Assembly: GCA_003116875.1 (NCBI GenBank)
Contig: BCKT01000010.1
Span: forward strand, 434,001-498,000
Reading direction: 5' to 3'
DNA from: Takashimella koratensis
Taxonomy: Eukaryota > Basidiomycota > Tremellomycetes > Trichosporonales > Tetragoniomycetaceae
Length of the DNA stretch: 64,000 nt
Below are positions 43,874 to 55,874 of the stretch, piece after piece (position 1 is the stretch's first letter; each line of letters begins with the position of its first letter). A model generated the notes under the pieces. It searched no databases, had not been told where the DNA came from, and saw only the letters and a list, made by a program, of their open reading frames with translations. The position numbers and the translations under genes are program-made.

Positions 43874-45859
43874 TTAGACAAATGATTCGAGATCAAGCTT
43901 GTCGTCCTCTGCTTCTTTGTGTAGTGGGGGTGGAGGACTGGCGAGAAGTTTGTGTCGCCTGATGAGTGCGTCAGCTTGAAGCAACCTTCACATAGCTGTG
44001 GTAGACTCACTTCTCTCCTGATGCGACGCTGGGGAACGAAGGGAACAAGTCTGGATGTTTTGGCAACGGCTGTTCTCTATCACATCAATCAGCACCGTCC
44101 TCATCCCCTCAAGGCTATCCAGACCAATACCCCGTACTCGGCGCCAGGACTTACGAGAACCAAGCATGCCTCCCTGCCTCCTCCGCACTGATTCGTCTCC
44201 GGGGATCATACATCAGCAACGAAGCCATGAGCGAATGACCCTCTGACGAGAGGTGTTTGAATTTCTGACGAAGTGTGGAGAACGTAGGCCCAATGGGGTT
44301 GATGGATTTGGAGTTGGGGAGGGTGGAGAAACCGGGCCAAGCGTCGTCGTTTGGTCGACCGAGGAGGTTGAATATCTGACGATCTGGATTAGATTGTGAT
44401 TGAGGGAAGAAGGAGCGGGAGAAAAGGACAGGTGCGAAAAGTAATGAGCTCACCTTGTTGAGTTGGTCGATCTCGCCCTTGCCTGGAAACAAGGGGACGG
44501 TATGGATAAGCTCGGCGAAGATACACCCAATGGACCAAACGTCAATAGCCGTGTCGTATTCCTTGGACCCCATGAGCAGTTCCGGTGCACTGGAGATAAG
44601 TATGTCAGTATTGCCAGGAGCAAAGAAAGACGACGAAGATTACGTAGAGATGAAGACTCAAGCTCACCGGTACCAAAGCGTCACGACGAGTTGGGTCATC
44701 TCGCCTAACGGGTCGCCAAATTTGCGCGCCAAGCCAAAGTCTGCAACTTTGATCTGGCCCCGGTTGTTCATGAGCAAGTTGGAGGTCTTCAAGTCACGAT
44801 GAAGCTGTACCGTTGTCAGCGATGTTCGGTGTGACGGAAAGAAGAAGCCACGGAAGAAGAATATAGGTGAGAGGGCCAACGTACGATCCAGTTGGCATGA
44901 CAGTGGGCCACAGCGGATAAGAGCTGGCTCATTATTGTCTTCACCTCGGACTGGAGGAACGGATGGGGCATATCTGCCAGCAGCGTCTTGAGGTCGTGTT
45001 CGATGAAAGGCATCACGATGAATATTCTGCCCTCTCAGCATATAGTCCCAACAACCAAGCATTGTTTACTACTCACTGGTTCAAGGTATCACCCACGACG
45101 ATCTCTCGGATACCTACCACATTCTCATGTTCCCCAGCTACCATCAACGCCATGACCTCTCTCAAACTCGTTATCGGAAACCCGTGTTTCTCCTCATCCA
45201 GCTTCAATTTCTTCAACGCGTAAATCTCGTTGGTATCGTTACATCGAGCACGGAAGACGACACCGTAAGTACCTTCTTCGATGTGGTTGAGACGGGTGTA
45301 GTTGAAGACGGATCGACAGGAGACGAGGGAGGGGTGTTGGGACCGTTTAGGGGCGAACTTGGAGCGAGGGAGGGGGCGTGGAATGGTAGGTGCGGGAGGA
45401 GCGGAGATGGGTGGGGGTGAGGGTGGGTGGGCCGGATTTGATGCGCCAGAGGGGTTAATGGGTGCTGAAGAGGGAGGAGAGGCGAGGCGCTCAGAACCTT
45501 GTGAAGGTGGTATTGGTGCTGGGGCAGGTGCAGGCGCCTGAGGTGAATCCTCGAGTGTCGAATCTCCATCTTCCGGCCGGCGCAGCTTCTTGGGCCGTAC
45601 GATCCGGCGCTTGATCGACGCGAGCTGAGCAGAAAGGTCCCCTTCTTCCTCTTCAGCGTTGATACTGATATCTGCCGGTCGTTTGGGGGCTGAAGAGATC
45701 GTGGACGAGGTTGACTCTGAGACAAAGGTTGTCAGCGTTCCGTGTCGACTGGGAATCAACCCTAGGTCCAAGGTGAAGCGAGATGGAGAGATACTGAATA
45801 CGGTGATCGCACATACCTCGAGGAGATCGGGAAGGGCCTGCTTCAGACTCCATGGTCAT
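43874..45859 (-). CDS. CDK11: CDK11-type (PITSLRE) cyclin-dependent kinase
   Basis: Ser/Thr kinase of the CDC2L/CDK11 group, which acts in transcription and splicing in the nucleus. Eight exons (45817-45859, 45077-45716, 44885-45026, 44668-44804, 44454-44589, 44155-44375, 44011-44076, 43874-43958) give 489 residues. An N-terminal Pro/Ser-rich region of about 150 residues contains a basic patch ([13 protein letters not shown]). The kinase domain shows IEEGTYGVV (P-loop), YALKKLKL (Lys), the diagnostic FPITSLREV helix, [11 protein letters not shown] (catalytic loop), VADFGLAR (DFG) and [19 protein letters not shown]. The C-terminal tail ([14 protein letters not shown]) is also CDK11-like. It is divergent from the OGFOD1 gene across 242 bp. 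M at 45853 is an alternative start. Confidence 0.93.
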
Positions 45860-46101
45860 CTAGTCCGGCGAGGAGATGCAGTGCAGAGGTGCTCGGTGAG
45901 AGTGCCGGTGATAATGAGATGAGATGAGAGCAAGGATAAGATAAACAAAAACGTCACCAACCTGTCCTCCCCCGAGTTTTTCCTACGCCCAAGCCAAAGG
46001 ACCTCCACTTTAGACAACCGCCAGTTTGAAAAAAATTTAGACTCTCGTCGTCTCCTCGTCATTGTCCGTCCACTCTCTCAACACCCTCAACACGAAACAC
46101 C
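45860..46101. promoter_or_regulatory. Divergent promoter region of CDK11 and the OGFOD1-like gene
   Basis: Only 242 bp separate the two start codons, so the genes must share a compact bidirectional promoter. The centre is C/T- and A-rich without a clear TATA. Confidence 0.45.
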
Positions 46102-48337
46102 ATGCCGAGCACGAGCAGGCAGCGCGACGCGAGTCCCTCCGACGCCGGGAGAGTGACGAAGAAGGCTAAAGCGGCGGAAACGTCGTCGATTACTTTGCCG
46201 CAGGGCGAGACGAGGGCGGAGCTGAGACGGACGTACGAAGAGTCGAGCCCGTACAAGCATGCGGTGGTCCCAGGCCTCTTGACTGAAGAGCTGGTACGTT
46301 GACTGTTACAGATCTCTCTTTGGGACGATAGCATCCGTGTGATGGGCTGGGAGCTTGGTAGTGGAGTAGCTGACGCAGACCAGCTCGAAGCCGTGGTTGA
46401 GGAGTCGAGGACCTATGGCGTGCGCGGGGAGGAAGGGAGTCTCCACGGATGGGGCTGGGAGCAAAAGGAGACGGACATCTACAAGGTGGGTCTAACCTAC
46501 AGCCATCCAAACCTAACACTCGCAGATCCAACAAACGCCCGACCTCTCTTCGCTTGACCCAGAACACCTCCCTACCGAAACCCTCGACTCCCTCCCTTGT
46601 CTCACTCGTCTCAAAGACTCCCTCTACTCTCCCGAGTTCCGCCAATTCGTACGGGACGTAACTGGCTGTGGTCCCCTCTCAGGCCTCAAGACTGACGGCT
46701 CAGTGGGGCTATACACCCAGGGCTCTCACCTTCTTCTACACGACGATTCCATCTCCACTCGGGTCATCTCGTACATCCTCTACCTCCCGAACTCGCCCCT
46801 TGACGCGCCCGAGTCCGAGTTCACCCGACCTGCAGAGAATGGGAAGTTTGGGAAAGGGTGGGACCCGACGTGGGGCGGGTCTCTGGAGTTGTATCCCGTA
46901 GAGAGCGGGGAGGAGAGAGGGCTGCCAGGGACGAAGAGGTCGACCAAAGTGGACGTAAACTGGGGTCAGATCATCTTCTTCGAGGTGAGTGGGGAGAAGG
47001 TGCGTTCACTGATATCAACAGGTCCAGCCAGGAAGAAGCTACCACGCTGTCGAGGAGGTTGTGGTCGGTGACAACCGGCAGCGATTGGGAGTCAGCGGAT
47101 GGTAAGTAAGAAATGTGTCTGTTCTGATTGCAGGTTCCACCGCCCGATCGAAGGAGAGGAGGGCTACGAGGCCTACGATGACACCAAAGCCAAGCAAGCC
47201 CTCAGCTCTCTTGCCCAGATCGTGAGTTCCTTTCCCGACATTCACTAACCCTAGACCTCGGCCCCAACCATTCCCATCCAGCCATACGTGACCGACCCAC
47301 CTGCGGGCCTGACACCGGCCCACATCTCCTTCCTCGCCCCCTTCCTCGCTCCGTCGTACCTCACCACCGAGACACTCGAAAAACTTAACGGGCAATTCGT
47401 CGCTGCCTCTGAGATCGTCTTGCACAACTTCCTTCGACCGGAACTCGCGGACAAGCTGAAAGCGGAGACCGAGGCGACGGATCGACGAGACTCGACAGGA
47501 GGCGCCTTCTCTATTCCTCCTCAAGATCTGGGTGAGGGCGATGGGTGGACCTTGCAGGGTCCTATCTCGAAACACCGCTACGCATCTCTCACTGCCTCTT
47601 CTACATCCACACCCACCCTACGGTCGATCCTCACCACACTCCTCCCGTCCGAGGCGTTCCGGGCGTGGCTCTCGGTCGTCTCTGCGCTCGCGCCGACAGG
47701 GTACCGTACCGAAGCGCGCAGGTTCAGACGCGGACTCGATTACATCCTCGCAGCTGGTGAAGAGCGGTCAGGCGAGGCAAGGCTGGATGTCTGGCTCGGC
47801 GCGACCTGGTGGGCTGCTGTTCCAGCAGGTAGTGACGAGGAGGATAAGCTGTTCGAAAACGGAGGTTGGGAGTGTTACCTCGCTGCACCGGATGAGAGTG
47901 AAGATCCGGCAGTCTATCAGAGTGCTCTCGCGAAAAAAGCCAACGGGTCCAAACCCGACGCCGAGCCCGCTGTCGAAGTCGTCGACCAGTCCGAAGCACC
48001 CGTCGCTTCCTCTTCCAAACCAACACAGACAGAGTCCGACCAACCCTCGATCAGATACAACGGCGTCGACCTTGAATTCGACCCCGACCAATTCTCCCCC
48101 TCAGACTTCGATACCGATTCGGAAGGTGGTGACGATGACGATGATGGACCACTGTTAACCCAGCCAGTAGCGTTTAATAAGCTGTTATTGGTGCTGCGTG
48201 ACCCAGGGGTCATGCGGTTTGTCAAGTATCTGAGCGCAGGGGCGGAGGGAAGTAGGTGGGATGTTGGAGGAGAGTGGGAGGTAGGGATCATGGAGGAAGA
48301 TGACGAGGATGAGGAGCAGCCTGGAGAGGAGGCATGA
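46102..48337 (+). CDS. TPA1: OGFOD1/Tpa1-like prolyl 3,4-hydroxylase
   Basis: 2-oxoglutarate/Fe(II) dioxygenase; relatives hydroxylate a proline of ribosomal protein uS12 (Rps23). Exons start at 46102 (to 46297, donor GTTGAC), about 46381 and 46526, with further exons to 48337. The catalytic double-stranded beta-helix holds the iron ligands H and D in LLLHDDSIS and the distal H in RSYHAVEEV; WGGSLELYPV and GRLGVSGWFHRPI-like blocks are also present. A second, non-catalytic DSBH-type half follows (FLAPFLAPSYLT, FVAASEIVLHNFL), as in Tpa1, and the tail is acidic (SDFDTDSEGGDDDDDG). The N-terminus has a basic patch suited to nuclear import. The first donor was chosen because the nearer GTACGT would break the frame. 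Confidence 0.88.
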
Positions 48338-48445
48338 AATCCTTGCGCTCAGGAAACGACATGATCTGTAAACAATGTCGCAAGAAGTACATTCAGATCA
48401 TTGCAGATGCATGCCTCATCTTCCTAACTTGGACTATCCCACCTG

Positions 48446-49665
48446 TCAACTGATGTATGAAAAGTCGCCTAAACCGAAGAGCTTGAGGGAGCCCTCAGAT
48501 CCAGGCATCTTGGTAAGGAGCGGCAAATCACCATCACAAGTTGACTTGGTTGCGTTATACTTTGTCACCCATGAATCTGGAAGGCTTGGAGTATCTCCTC
48601 GCAAGGTCCAAACCTGATCGTAGTCGCTATCTGCACCTAGGTCTTTCATGACCCTCAAAGCGAGAGGAAGTCTCTCTTCGGTCAAATTCTGACAAAATAA
48701 GATTTCGACGTGTTCGGTCTGATCTCCTTCACTACTTGCTTTCATGCCCAGATGTCTGAACAAAACCCATGTGTCGTTTGACGATTGACGCTTCTGCCCC
48801 TTCGGGTACAGTGTGAACCCGACAATGCTGTCGGTTTCCAGGCTGTTTTCACCACCCAAAAGTGTGCGCATCAGTTTGCCCTCCGAAGGCAAAGGAGCGA
48901 TGACCGTCTCGTTCTCAGCGACTGAACACTTTTCAAACTCGTAGAATGTTTGATTCTCCATGAGACGCGTGACTGAGCCGAGATTGCGCAATTGCAGAAG
49001 GGCTGGAGTGCAATCGGACTTGTCCTGAAGGTCCTTCAACTCATTGGATCTGGTTGACCAAGAGGCTTTCGAATTGGCCGAGTCGGGTGTAAAACTATAT
49101 CCAATATTTTCGTACCATTCCTTGTCTATCTCAGAAGTCGTAAGCACTGCCTTGACATTGAGAATGGCTTCCAAATCGGTGACCAGCTTCCTCGCAAAGC
49201 CTTGTCCTGGTTCAAAGAACGATCAAATGCAAGATCTATTAGTATGGAATTTGTCCCTCACAAGTAGAAGTAGATTCCACGCACCTCGAAACTCCTCAGG
49301 AGTATCTAAAATGTGCAGCAAAGCGACTTTGCATGTCTTGATGTCAGAAGCTCCCGTCCGAATAAGAGCATCAGTCTTGGACACCGTGACAGCTGACAAG
49401 ATGTGCGAGGAATTATTCTGAACTAGACCACTGATACAAAAGTGTCAACATAGCCTCTTTGCTCGACTTACTAGACCTCGACAGGGTCATCCGGGAAATC
49501 AGGACTGAAGTATTGTTGGTATATTCTCAATGTTTTCTCCTTGTTTGGCCCAGCGGTCGAGGCTACCGACTCGGCGTACCTCTGTATCTGTGCGGGAGAC
49601 AAGAGCTGCACATTCATGCGAGAGAAGTTGAGCTCGTTCGGTGGGAGAGTGTCAGACGTTGACAT
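48446..49665 (-). CDS. LYC1-like GNAT acetyltransferase, copy L1
   Basis: Member of a tandem family resembling yeast LYC1 lysine acetyltransferases (acetyl-CoA to the epsilon-amino group of lysine, the first step of lysine breakdown in some yeasts); the substrate here is unknown. Three exons (49472-49665, 49285-49430, 48446-49206) give 366 residues. The GNAT acetyl-CoA loop is FRGQGFARKLV, split after the Gly codon's first base by an intron kept in all copies. A YENIGYSF block ends the GNAT half. The C-terminal half has the family's own motifs: APLPSEGKLMR, ILFCQNLTEERLPLAL, WTLRGDTPSLPDSW and a final GLGDFSYIS. No signal peptide or membrane segment; probably cytosolic. Confidence 0.75.
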
Positions 49666-50162
49666 GATGATAGGCGCAGATATTCAAAGGTGCTGCAAGT
49701 GCTGCACAATATGTAACGGGTGTAAAGCAGTCTGTACTTGGGTGAGAACTTGGGTAACAAAAAGCAGTAGAGTGTACACCGACAGCAGGCAACATACAAA
49801 ACCCTAGGTTACGCGACAGGCAACGTCCAGTGTATCGCCACTCTTTGGTATCATAGCCTCCTTTGTTTCAGGTATGCTGTCTTTTGTCTACCTAAAACAC
49901 GACTAAAAACCCTCCATTCATCTTTTCACAGCCAGCTGTTGTCTGGACGCTAGTTCCTTTCACCTCAGTTTTGTCTCCCTTCCCCAACTCCAGTCAGCCG
50001 CTATGTCAGCCGCTATGCACAGTCCATCCTTTGGTCCAAGTGGTCTGCACGGATTATGTAGTCTCAACTGATATACAATGATCTCATTTCGCTCCACTAC
50101 CAGCTCTCTGTTTCTGCAATCTCGTTGATAAATGATGCCGACAAGTTGGATGCCTCACGTAT
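49666..50162. other. Spacer between L1 and L2
   Basis: Upstream region of L1 (- strand). No gene and no clear TATA. Confidence 0.4.
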
Positions 50163-51415
50163 TTAGCTCATGTACCAATCGCCCAACCCATAGATGGTGA
50201 AACCTTCCTGTGAACCTGAAAGCTTTGAACCAAACGGCATGTTGCCGTCTCCGAGGGTGCGCTGTGTAGCGTGGTACCTCCCAAACCAAGATGTAGGGAG
50301 ACTCGGAGTATCACCGTGCAAAGACCAGGTCTGACTCCATTCTTTCCCCATACCTTCGGCTCGGAAGGTATCAAGAGCCAGCGCAAGTCGGCTCTCGGTC
50401 AAATTGTGGGAACTCAGGATCCTAACACTTTGGGTCGAGCTTCCATCATCATGATGTTCTGGACTCATCCGTTGGAACAAAATGAAAGTATCGTCCTCAA
50501 TACCGGCGTTGTCGTTTCGGTGAAGGTTGTACCCTATCACTTTCCTGTCCGATAAAGGATTATTGGGTCCGCCATAATAGTTGCGCATCAACCCTCCTGC
50601 GGTCGGTAGCGGTGCAATCATGGTGTGCCCTTCTTCAATAGCGAGTCCTTCGAACTCTCGACGAATGTGTTGTCTCATCGCCTGTGTCACAGAGTCCAAA
50701 TCTCCAGATCCTATGGCGTACACAGAGCAATCGGAGACATCGTCGAACATCAGAGCTTGACCCGGAAGTGTATCGGGACGCCACTCAGTATACGTGTTGG
50801 ATGAATTGAGAGCGAATGTGTAGCCAAGCTCCTCGTACAACTTGACAGGAATATTGGAGACCAGCATGGTACCTCTTACTCCCAAATTTGCATCCAACTC
50901 AGTGATCAACTTTGTCGCAGTTCCTTGACCTAGTTTGAGAAGGCTTATGGTCAGCAAGTTAGCAGCAGTTGGAGGTTGGTACCGACCTCGATACTCTTTG
51001 GAGGTGTGCAGTGCCCCAAACAGCGCAATTTCGGTCTCCTCGATCCCTGATGATCCGGATCGACATAATGCATGGATTTTTCGAACGGTCACCGCCGAAT
51101 ACACTGGGGAGGGCTCACTCCCAATCAGTCCGCTAAGGAAAAGAGCAAGATTAGAGACTGAATTCTCCACGGATAACAACTTACTACACCTCAATAGGAG
51201 ACCCCGGGAAGTGGTCATGAATATAATGCACCATATTCATTTCCAGATCCTTCACGTTGTCAGCAAACAATTGCGATTTACCGACGTACCGGCATTTGCG
51301 GGAAGCTTGTCCCCAACGCCGCAGCATACTCATTTTGTTGGGCACTAGACAAGGCGGTCACCCGTAGTCTAGAAACATCAATCGGGACTCGCACGTCGAC
51401 TTCGGATTGCGACAT
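50163..51415 (-). CDS. LYC1-like GNAT acetyltransferase, copy L2
   Basis: Four exons on the - strand from 51415 (MSQSEVDVRVPIDVS). The first intron (from the GTACGT after FPQMP) ends in GTGAAG before DLEMNMVHYI; the second follows SPIEVY; the third interrupts the acetyl-CoA loop (RGQGTATKLI) and happens to be open in frame, so an unspliced reading would insert about 19 residues. C-terminal motifs: YEELGYTF, APLPTAGGLMR, ILSSHNLTESRLALAL, WSLHGDTPSLPTSW, IYGLGDWYMS-stop. Frame intact. Confidence 0.75.
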
Positions 51416-52332
51416 TGCAATAAAGTGTTTGCTTGGAATACGGATATTGAGAAACGAGGAGTTGTGCGAAAAGCAGCTTGAATGTGTATCGTTATCTGAC
51501 GGGGGCGGTCGTCGGTGTGGTTCGTCGGACTTCCACTCTGATGCACCTCTCCTTTGTGGAACGCGGCATAGTTCTTTGTCACCGATGCCCGAGCTGTGGA
51601 AAGACGAAGACGAGCGGCTTTTCGCGTCTTCGAGACGGCCGCTTTGTGGGGATTTGGGCGTCCTTTGATCTCATCCTCGGGGGGTGTTTGAGGTGTGTTG
51701 CTAAGGCGTCTGGATTGTGGGGAAGAATGATGCATGTAGAGGCGGGAGAAGCTGCTCGGGGGCTAACGCCTCAATTCTCTCTCCAGGCTAGGCCGGCAAG
51801 ATGAGAGTGAGACCGACTTGTGGTAAGCACCCTCATGATCTCTCCATTGGAACGCTCAGGTAAGCACTGCTTACGCTCGCAAGGTGGAGAGCTGTTTGTC
51901 GCGTAACCGCAGAGGCATCTGAGAGAGCCTTCTTTGCTGCGAGCCTTTCGAGGTGCCTTGTTACTCTTTCGCTTTGTTGGTGCAGTCTCGTCATCAACAG
52001 AAAGCAAGCATGACAACTGGTGCATTACCGAAGACGGGGTACAATATGTGAAACTATGATATACCAGCCTCCATTTGACTCTGCGTTACATCTCCTCATC
52101 CTAACTTGTCGTTCCATACATCTTTACACTCGCCCTCAGCACTACGTACAACTTTTTGAACATGCGAACAATCACATTCCACTCAGCAGCACCCCAAGCT
52201 CTTGGGTGGGTGAACCGGTCTGCAGGTGCATACGTAACAATCTTCTCTAGACATCTGTCTCTCATTTATCAGCGTCCCGACGCCTCTCATCCATCACACA
52301 AAGCAACAAGCCCCTGGGTCTTCTTTCCTCCG
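51416..52332. other. Spacer between L2 and L3
   Basis: Upstream region of L2 and downstream of L3. Open frames of 80-125 codons near 51358-51804 lack motifs and are likely chance. Confidence 0.35.
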
Positions 52333-53700
52333 TCAGGTTCCTGTAATAAACCATCCCCCCATGACCTCCTTCAAAGACATCGTCGGGTCAATGAATTTCG
52401 TACCGAAAGGATTGCGTTCTTCTGTGTGAGTGATTGTATCCGCGCCGTAGTCATTGATCCAAGACGGTAAGATCGTCGCTGCACTCCCTCGCATCGACCA
52501 GACGCTCTCCCAGTCTGGGTCAAGCTCGGCAGCCGACTGAATGAAAATGTTGAGTGCCAGTGGTAGTCGCTCGTTGGTGCGATGATTGAGGTTTTGACAA
52601 AGCATGATTCGGAATTCTTCTCGCTTGTCATCCGCTTTGGAACGTTTTTTCCACACGATGAATGTATCGTCTTCCCAAACTGAGGACGCAGTCGCGGTTG
52701 AGGGATGGAGCCGGCAGCCATTGATCTCGGGGCCGGCGGGAGAGCTTTCACGATCACGGAACAGTTTGCGCTCCAACACCTTTTCGGAAGGTAGCGGAGC
52801 AATGACGATCGTGTGAGTGTCAACAGAGCGACTGGCAACCTCGTTCCTGATCTGTTGATGGATCACAGGCAGGGCTTGCTCGAGATCTCTCCATGTGAGC
52901 CGATTTGGTTCACAATTGGAATCTTCCTCGTACACTGTACCGGAATGACCTGGTGGTGGTTTCCAGATCACTGTTGTGTTTGCTGGCGATGCAGGTGGAA
53001 ATCTGTAGCCAGACTTTCCATACACATCGATGCCGATGCTGGACGAAAGCACCAGTCCGATCGTCTGGGGACCATCTGTTCTCGTTGTCTGCTGATCGTA
53101 AAACCCTTTCAAGAGCAGCCTGGCGGCGCCTTGGCCTGTTTGCGCCACAAGTAAGAAGGTTTGTCAGCGCTGTGCCCATCATTCAGGATAGTAGACGCCT
53201 CAAATACTCACGACGAAATCGAGGTGGAGTAAACACGTTTTCCACCACCGTCATTCGCTTTTCTTCAATGGAGTCTCCGGAGCGACTTAAAACTTTGATG
53301 TTGATGGCGGTCAGAGCCGAGTACACCCGATCCATATGACTCTCCTCGCACTGGCCCCCGGTCTTGGAGGGATCATGGACCAACCCACTGTAACGAGCTA
53401 AGTAAGGCACCAATGACGCACCAATTTTGTGATCACTCACTAGTATTCGACCCCAAATTCGGAAATGTCCCTCTCAAAGGCGAGTTTGACGTGCGGTCGA
53501 CAATACCTGTACTCCTGCTCCCACCCAGCTACCTGTTGATCTGCCGACAAAGATTGATCCAAGGGACGGTTGATCACGATGTCCCACGCTGTCTCATTGA
53601 CGTAATGTTCGATTTGGGCAGCCGACAGCTTGGCGACGTGCATTTTGGCAACAGCGATGCTCACTTTGTTGACCGTAGGATACGAAGCAGTCTGTGACAT
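52333..53700 (-). CDS. LYC1-like GNAT acetyltransferase, copy L3
   Basis: Starts MSQTASYPTVNKVS at 53700. The exon junction after FGVEY and the loop intron (from about 53214) match the family plan. The loop reads NVFTPPRFRRQGAARLL: the Gly before Gln is Arg, but the R-x-x-G-x-A core is kept. Other blocks: YGKSGYRF, APLPSEKVLERKLF, IMLCQNLN...RLPLAL, WSMRGSAATILPSW, and an ending GGWFITGT. It has a longer Pro-rich insert (WKPPPGHSG) than L1. Frame intact. Confidence 0.73.
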
Positions 53701-54423
53701 GATGGTGTGAGAGCAAGTGGTATTAGAATGGTACTTGTAGGATGCGTATGTTGAGGGGAAAAAAGAGAGAGGGGGGAGGGGGGTTAAAAACATCACTGGT
53801 CTCGTACAGTCACGCCATCCTGTGCGCCTTCATTTATCTCTCCTTTGTGGTTGGTTTAGTATTTTTTCACCAACTACCTAAAACGTCTGAAGCGCGAGTC
53901 AGCCGAATGCTTTTGAAATACAATATGACAGGTGAGCCTTGCATTGGTCTCTCTTTTCAACAGCCTTGTCAATGTCAAACACGCATGGTCGGAGTTGAAT
54001 TGCAGTGGGACTCTCGCAAACTTCCCTCTCTACCAGGCAGTACGTACTGCCTGGACAGAGAATCCCCTTTGAATCGCCGAGAGAATTGCTACGAAGTCAT
54101 TTCAGCGGCCAAAATCAGAAAACGGTGCGCTTGGATCTATCATCGATTCAAAGGAGGCTGGAGCGACGTAAGAAGAAAAAAAAACATCTTTCAGTGACGG
54201 ATACCTCTTCACTGTCCCAACGCAACCACTGACAATTTCAACTTAATAGCATCCCCCCCTCGCTCGTTTCCCATGATGCAGCATGTGCCTGGATGCATTG
54301 AGTAGAGTCACTGAACAATGCATTTGCAGTTGGAAACACCAGCTGCAGATGCCCCTCAAACTGGTCTCGTAAGTCTCGATAACTAGGTACATTTACTGGA
54401 TTCCCTCTTCAACTCTCTCGTGT
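53701..54423. other. Spacer upstream of L3
   Basis: No gene. A G-rich purine stretch at 53758-53785 and an A-run near 54174-54185 are present, plus a palindromic GTACGTAC near 54040. Confidence 0.35.
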
Positions 54424-54545
54424 CACGTACCAAGCTCCCAGCTCCGGCTTGAATGGCATGTTGGCCTCGTAGACCTGAGTCATCCACGGCTTGCTTCCCT
54501 CTTTACAAGTCCACGTTGTCGCATTGTTACTGTGACCTGTTGTCT
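54424..54545 (-). pseudogene. 3' fragment of a further LYC1-like copy
   Basis: On the - strand it encodes ATTWTCKEGSKPWMTQVY then PFKPELGAWYVT, which matches the C-terminal 40 residues of L5 (TCGEGNKPWMTQFY ... FKPGLGDWYMT). The stop TGA of L5 is CGA here. It lies directly downstream of the complete L4 and has no body of its own. Part of the flanking sequence below it also resembles the L5 3' flank (near 56900-57017). Confidence 0.65.
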
Positions 54546-54607
54546 CTCCATGTCGTTTGTCATCCCGACGAAGCTTGCATGCTCATAATTCTCAAACGCA
54601 GCTACTA

Positions 54608-55874
54608 TCAGCTCCCCGACACATACCAGCTTCCTAGACCCGGGAGAAACTTCACCGTGGGGTCTGAAAACTTGGTAAGCCAAGGTAGTTTCTCTTCGCA
54701 GGTGCTTGTCTCAGCATCGAGTCTGGAAGCCCACGATGGAAACCTCTTGGCTGTGTCGCCGCGCACCGACCAGGTGGCGCCCCAACTGCCTGTCCTTTCG
54801 TCTGCCTCACGGAAGGTCTTGTGAGCAAGTGCTAGGCGCTCCTCGGTTAGGTTTTGGCAAAGCATGACTTCCGTTCCCCCACGGCCATGTTTCCACAGAA
54901 TGAACGTGTCATCTTCGTCGTTCTCCGCCACTTTCAAGTGCAGCTGACAGCCGATAACCGCCGACTCCTCGAGTGAAACTGGACTTCCCTCTGATAAACT
55001 ACGCCTCAACATCCCCTCAGAAGGAATTGGTATCAAGAGAGTCCCATTTTCCCCCACTGGGTATTGTTCGCATTCCTTTTGAATCTGTTGATGGATAGTA
55101 GGGAGCACGCGGGGGATATCGCTTATTCTCAACCATTTGCGTTCATATTCGGAAAGTTCGTCCTCTTGAATTGTGGAGACACCCGTTTGAGGTCTCCAGA
55201 TAAGTCGTGAGTTCGTCGGACAATCTTGCGAGAAGGTATAACCCCTGTTTCGGTACCACTCGACAGGGATGTCGGACAAAAGCATGGTCCCTTCTTCTCC
55301 TCCGGAAAGTTGCATTGATATATCTTCCAACAGCTTTGTCGCCGCACCTTGGCCTGGAAGGGATTGAACGCCAATCATCAGTCTTGACAATCTCACCTTC
55401 TGCTGTACTTACCTCGAAACTGCGACGGGGTTAGTAGACTCTTCACCGTGTAGACAGCACCTCTGGTGGTTACCAAGGACTTTTGGGAGCGACGAAGAAC
55501 ATCGACCCCAAAAAGTGTCAAGGCTGAATAAATCCTCGCATTGTCTTTGTTCTTCAAGCCGTCTTCGACAAGTCCGCTGAAAAGGAAAGTTAAGTCAGTC
55601 TCTGAGAAACGTTGAAGACTTACAAAGTCTTGGCAGGGGCGTCCTTAAAATCGCCATTGAGGCGGTAAGAAAAGTATGCACTGTTCCTCGTTGCCTGGCT
55701 GACTGCCGTTTTCTCGTCCCACGGGCCTCTTACTGATGGCATTTGGCTTACGGCGTATTTACCAAACTCTTCAGCGTACTGTGTCTCCTGATGTTTGGAT
55801 AATTTGACGACGGACATTGTCTTCACGTCAATCGTCTGTGGAGAGGGATGATATTCCTCCCAAGCTTCGGACAT
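54608..55874 (-). CDS. LYC1-like GNAT acetyltransferase, copy L4
   Basis: Starts MSEAWEEYHPSPQTIDV at 55874, with three exons. The first exon ends in AKTL|F, the second carries the N-terminal GNAT strands (ARIYSALTLFGVDVL), and the loop intron splits SQFRGQGAATKLL. Later blocks: YRNRGYTF, IPIPSEGMLRRSL, VMLCQNLTEERLALAH, WSVRGDTAKRFPSW, LPGLGSWYVSGS-stop. Frame intact. Confidence 0.75.
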
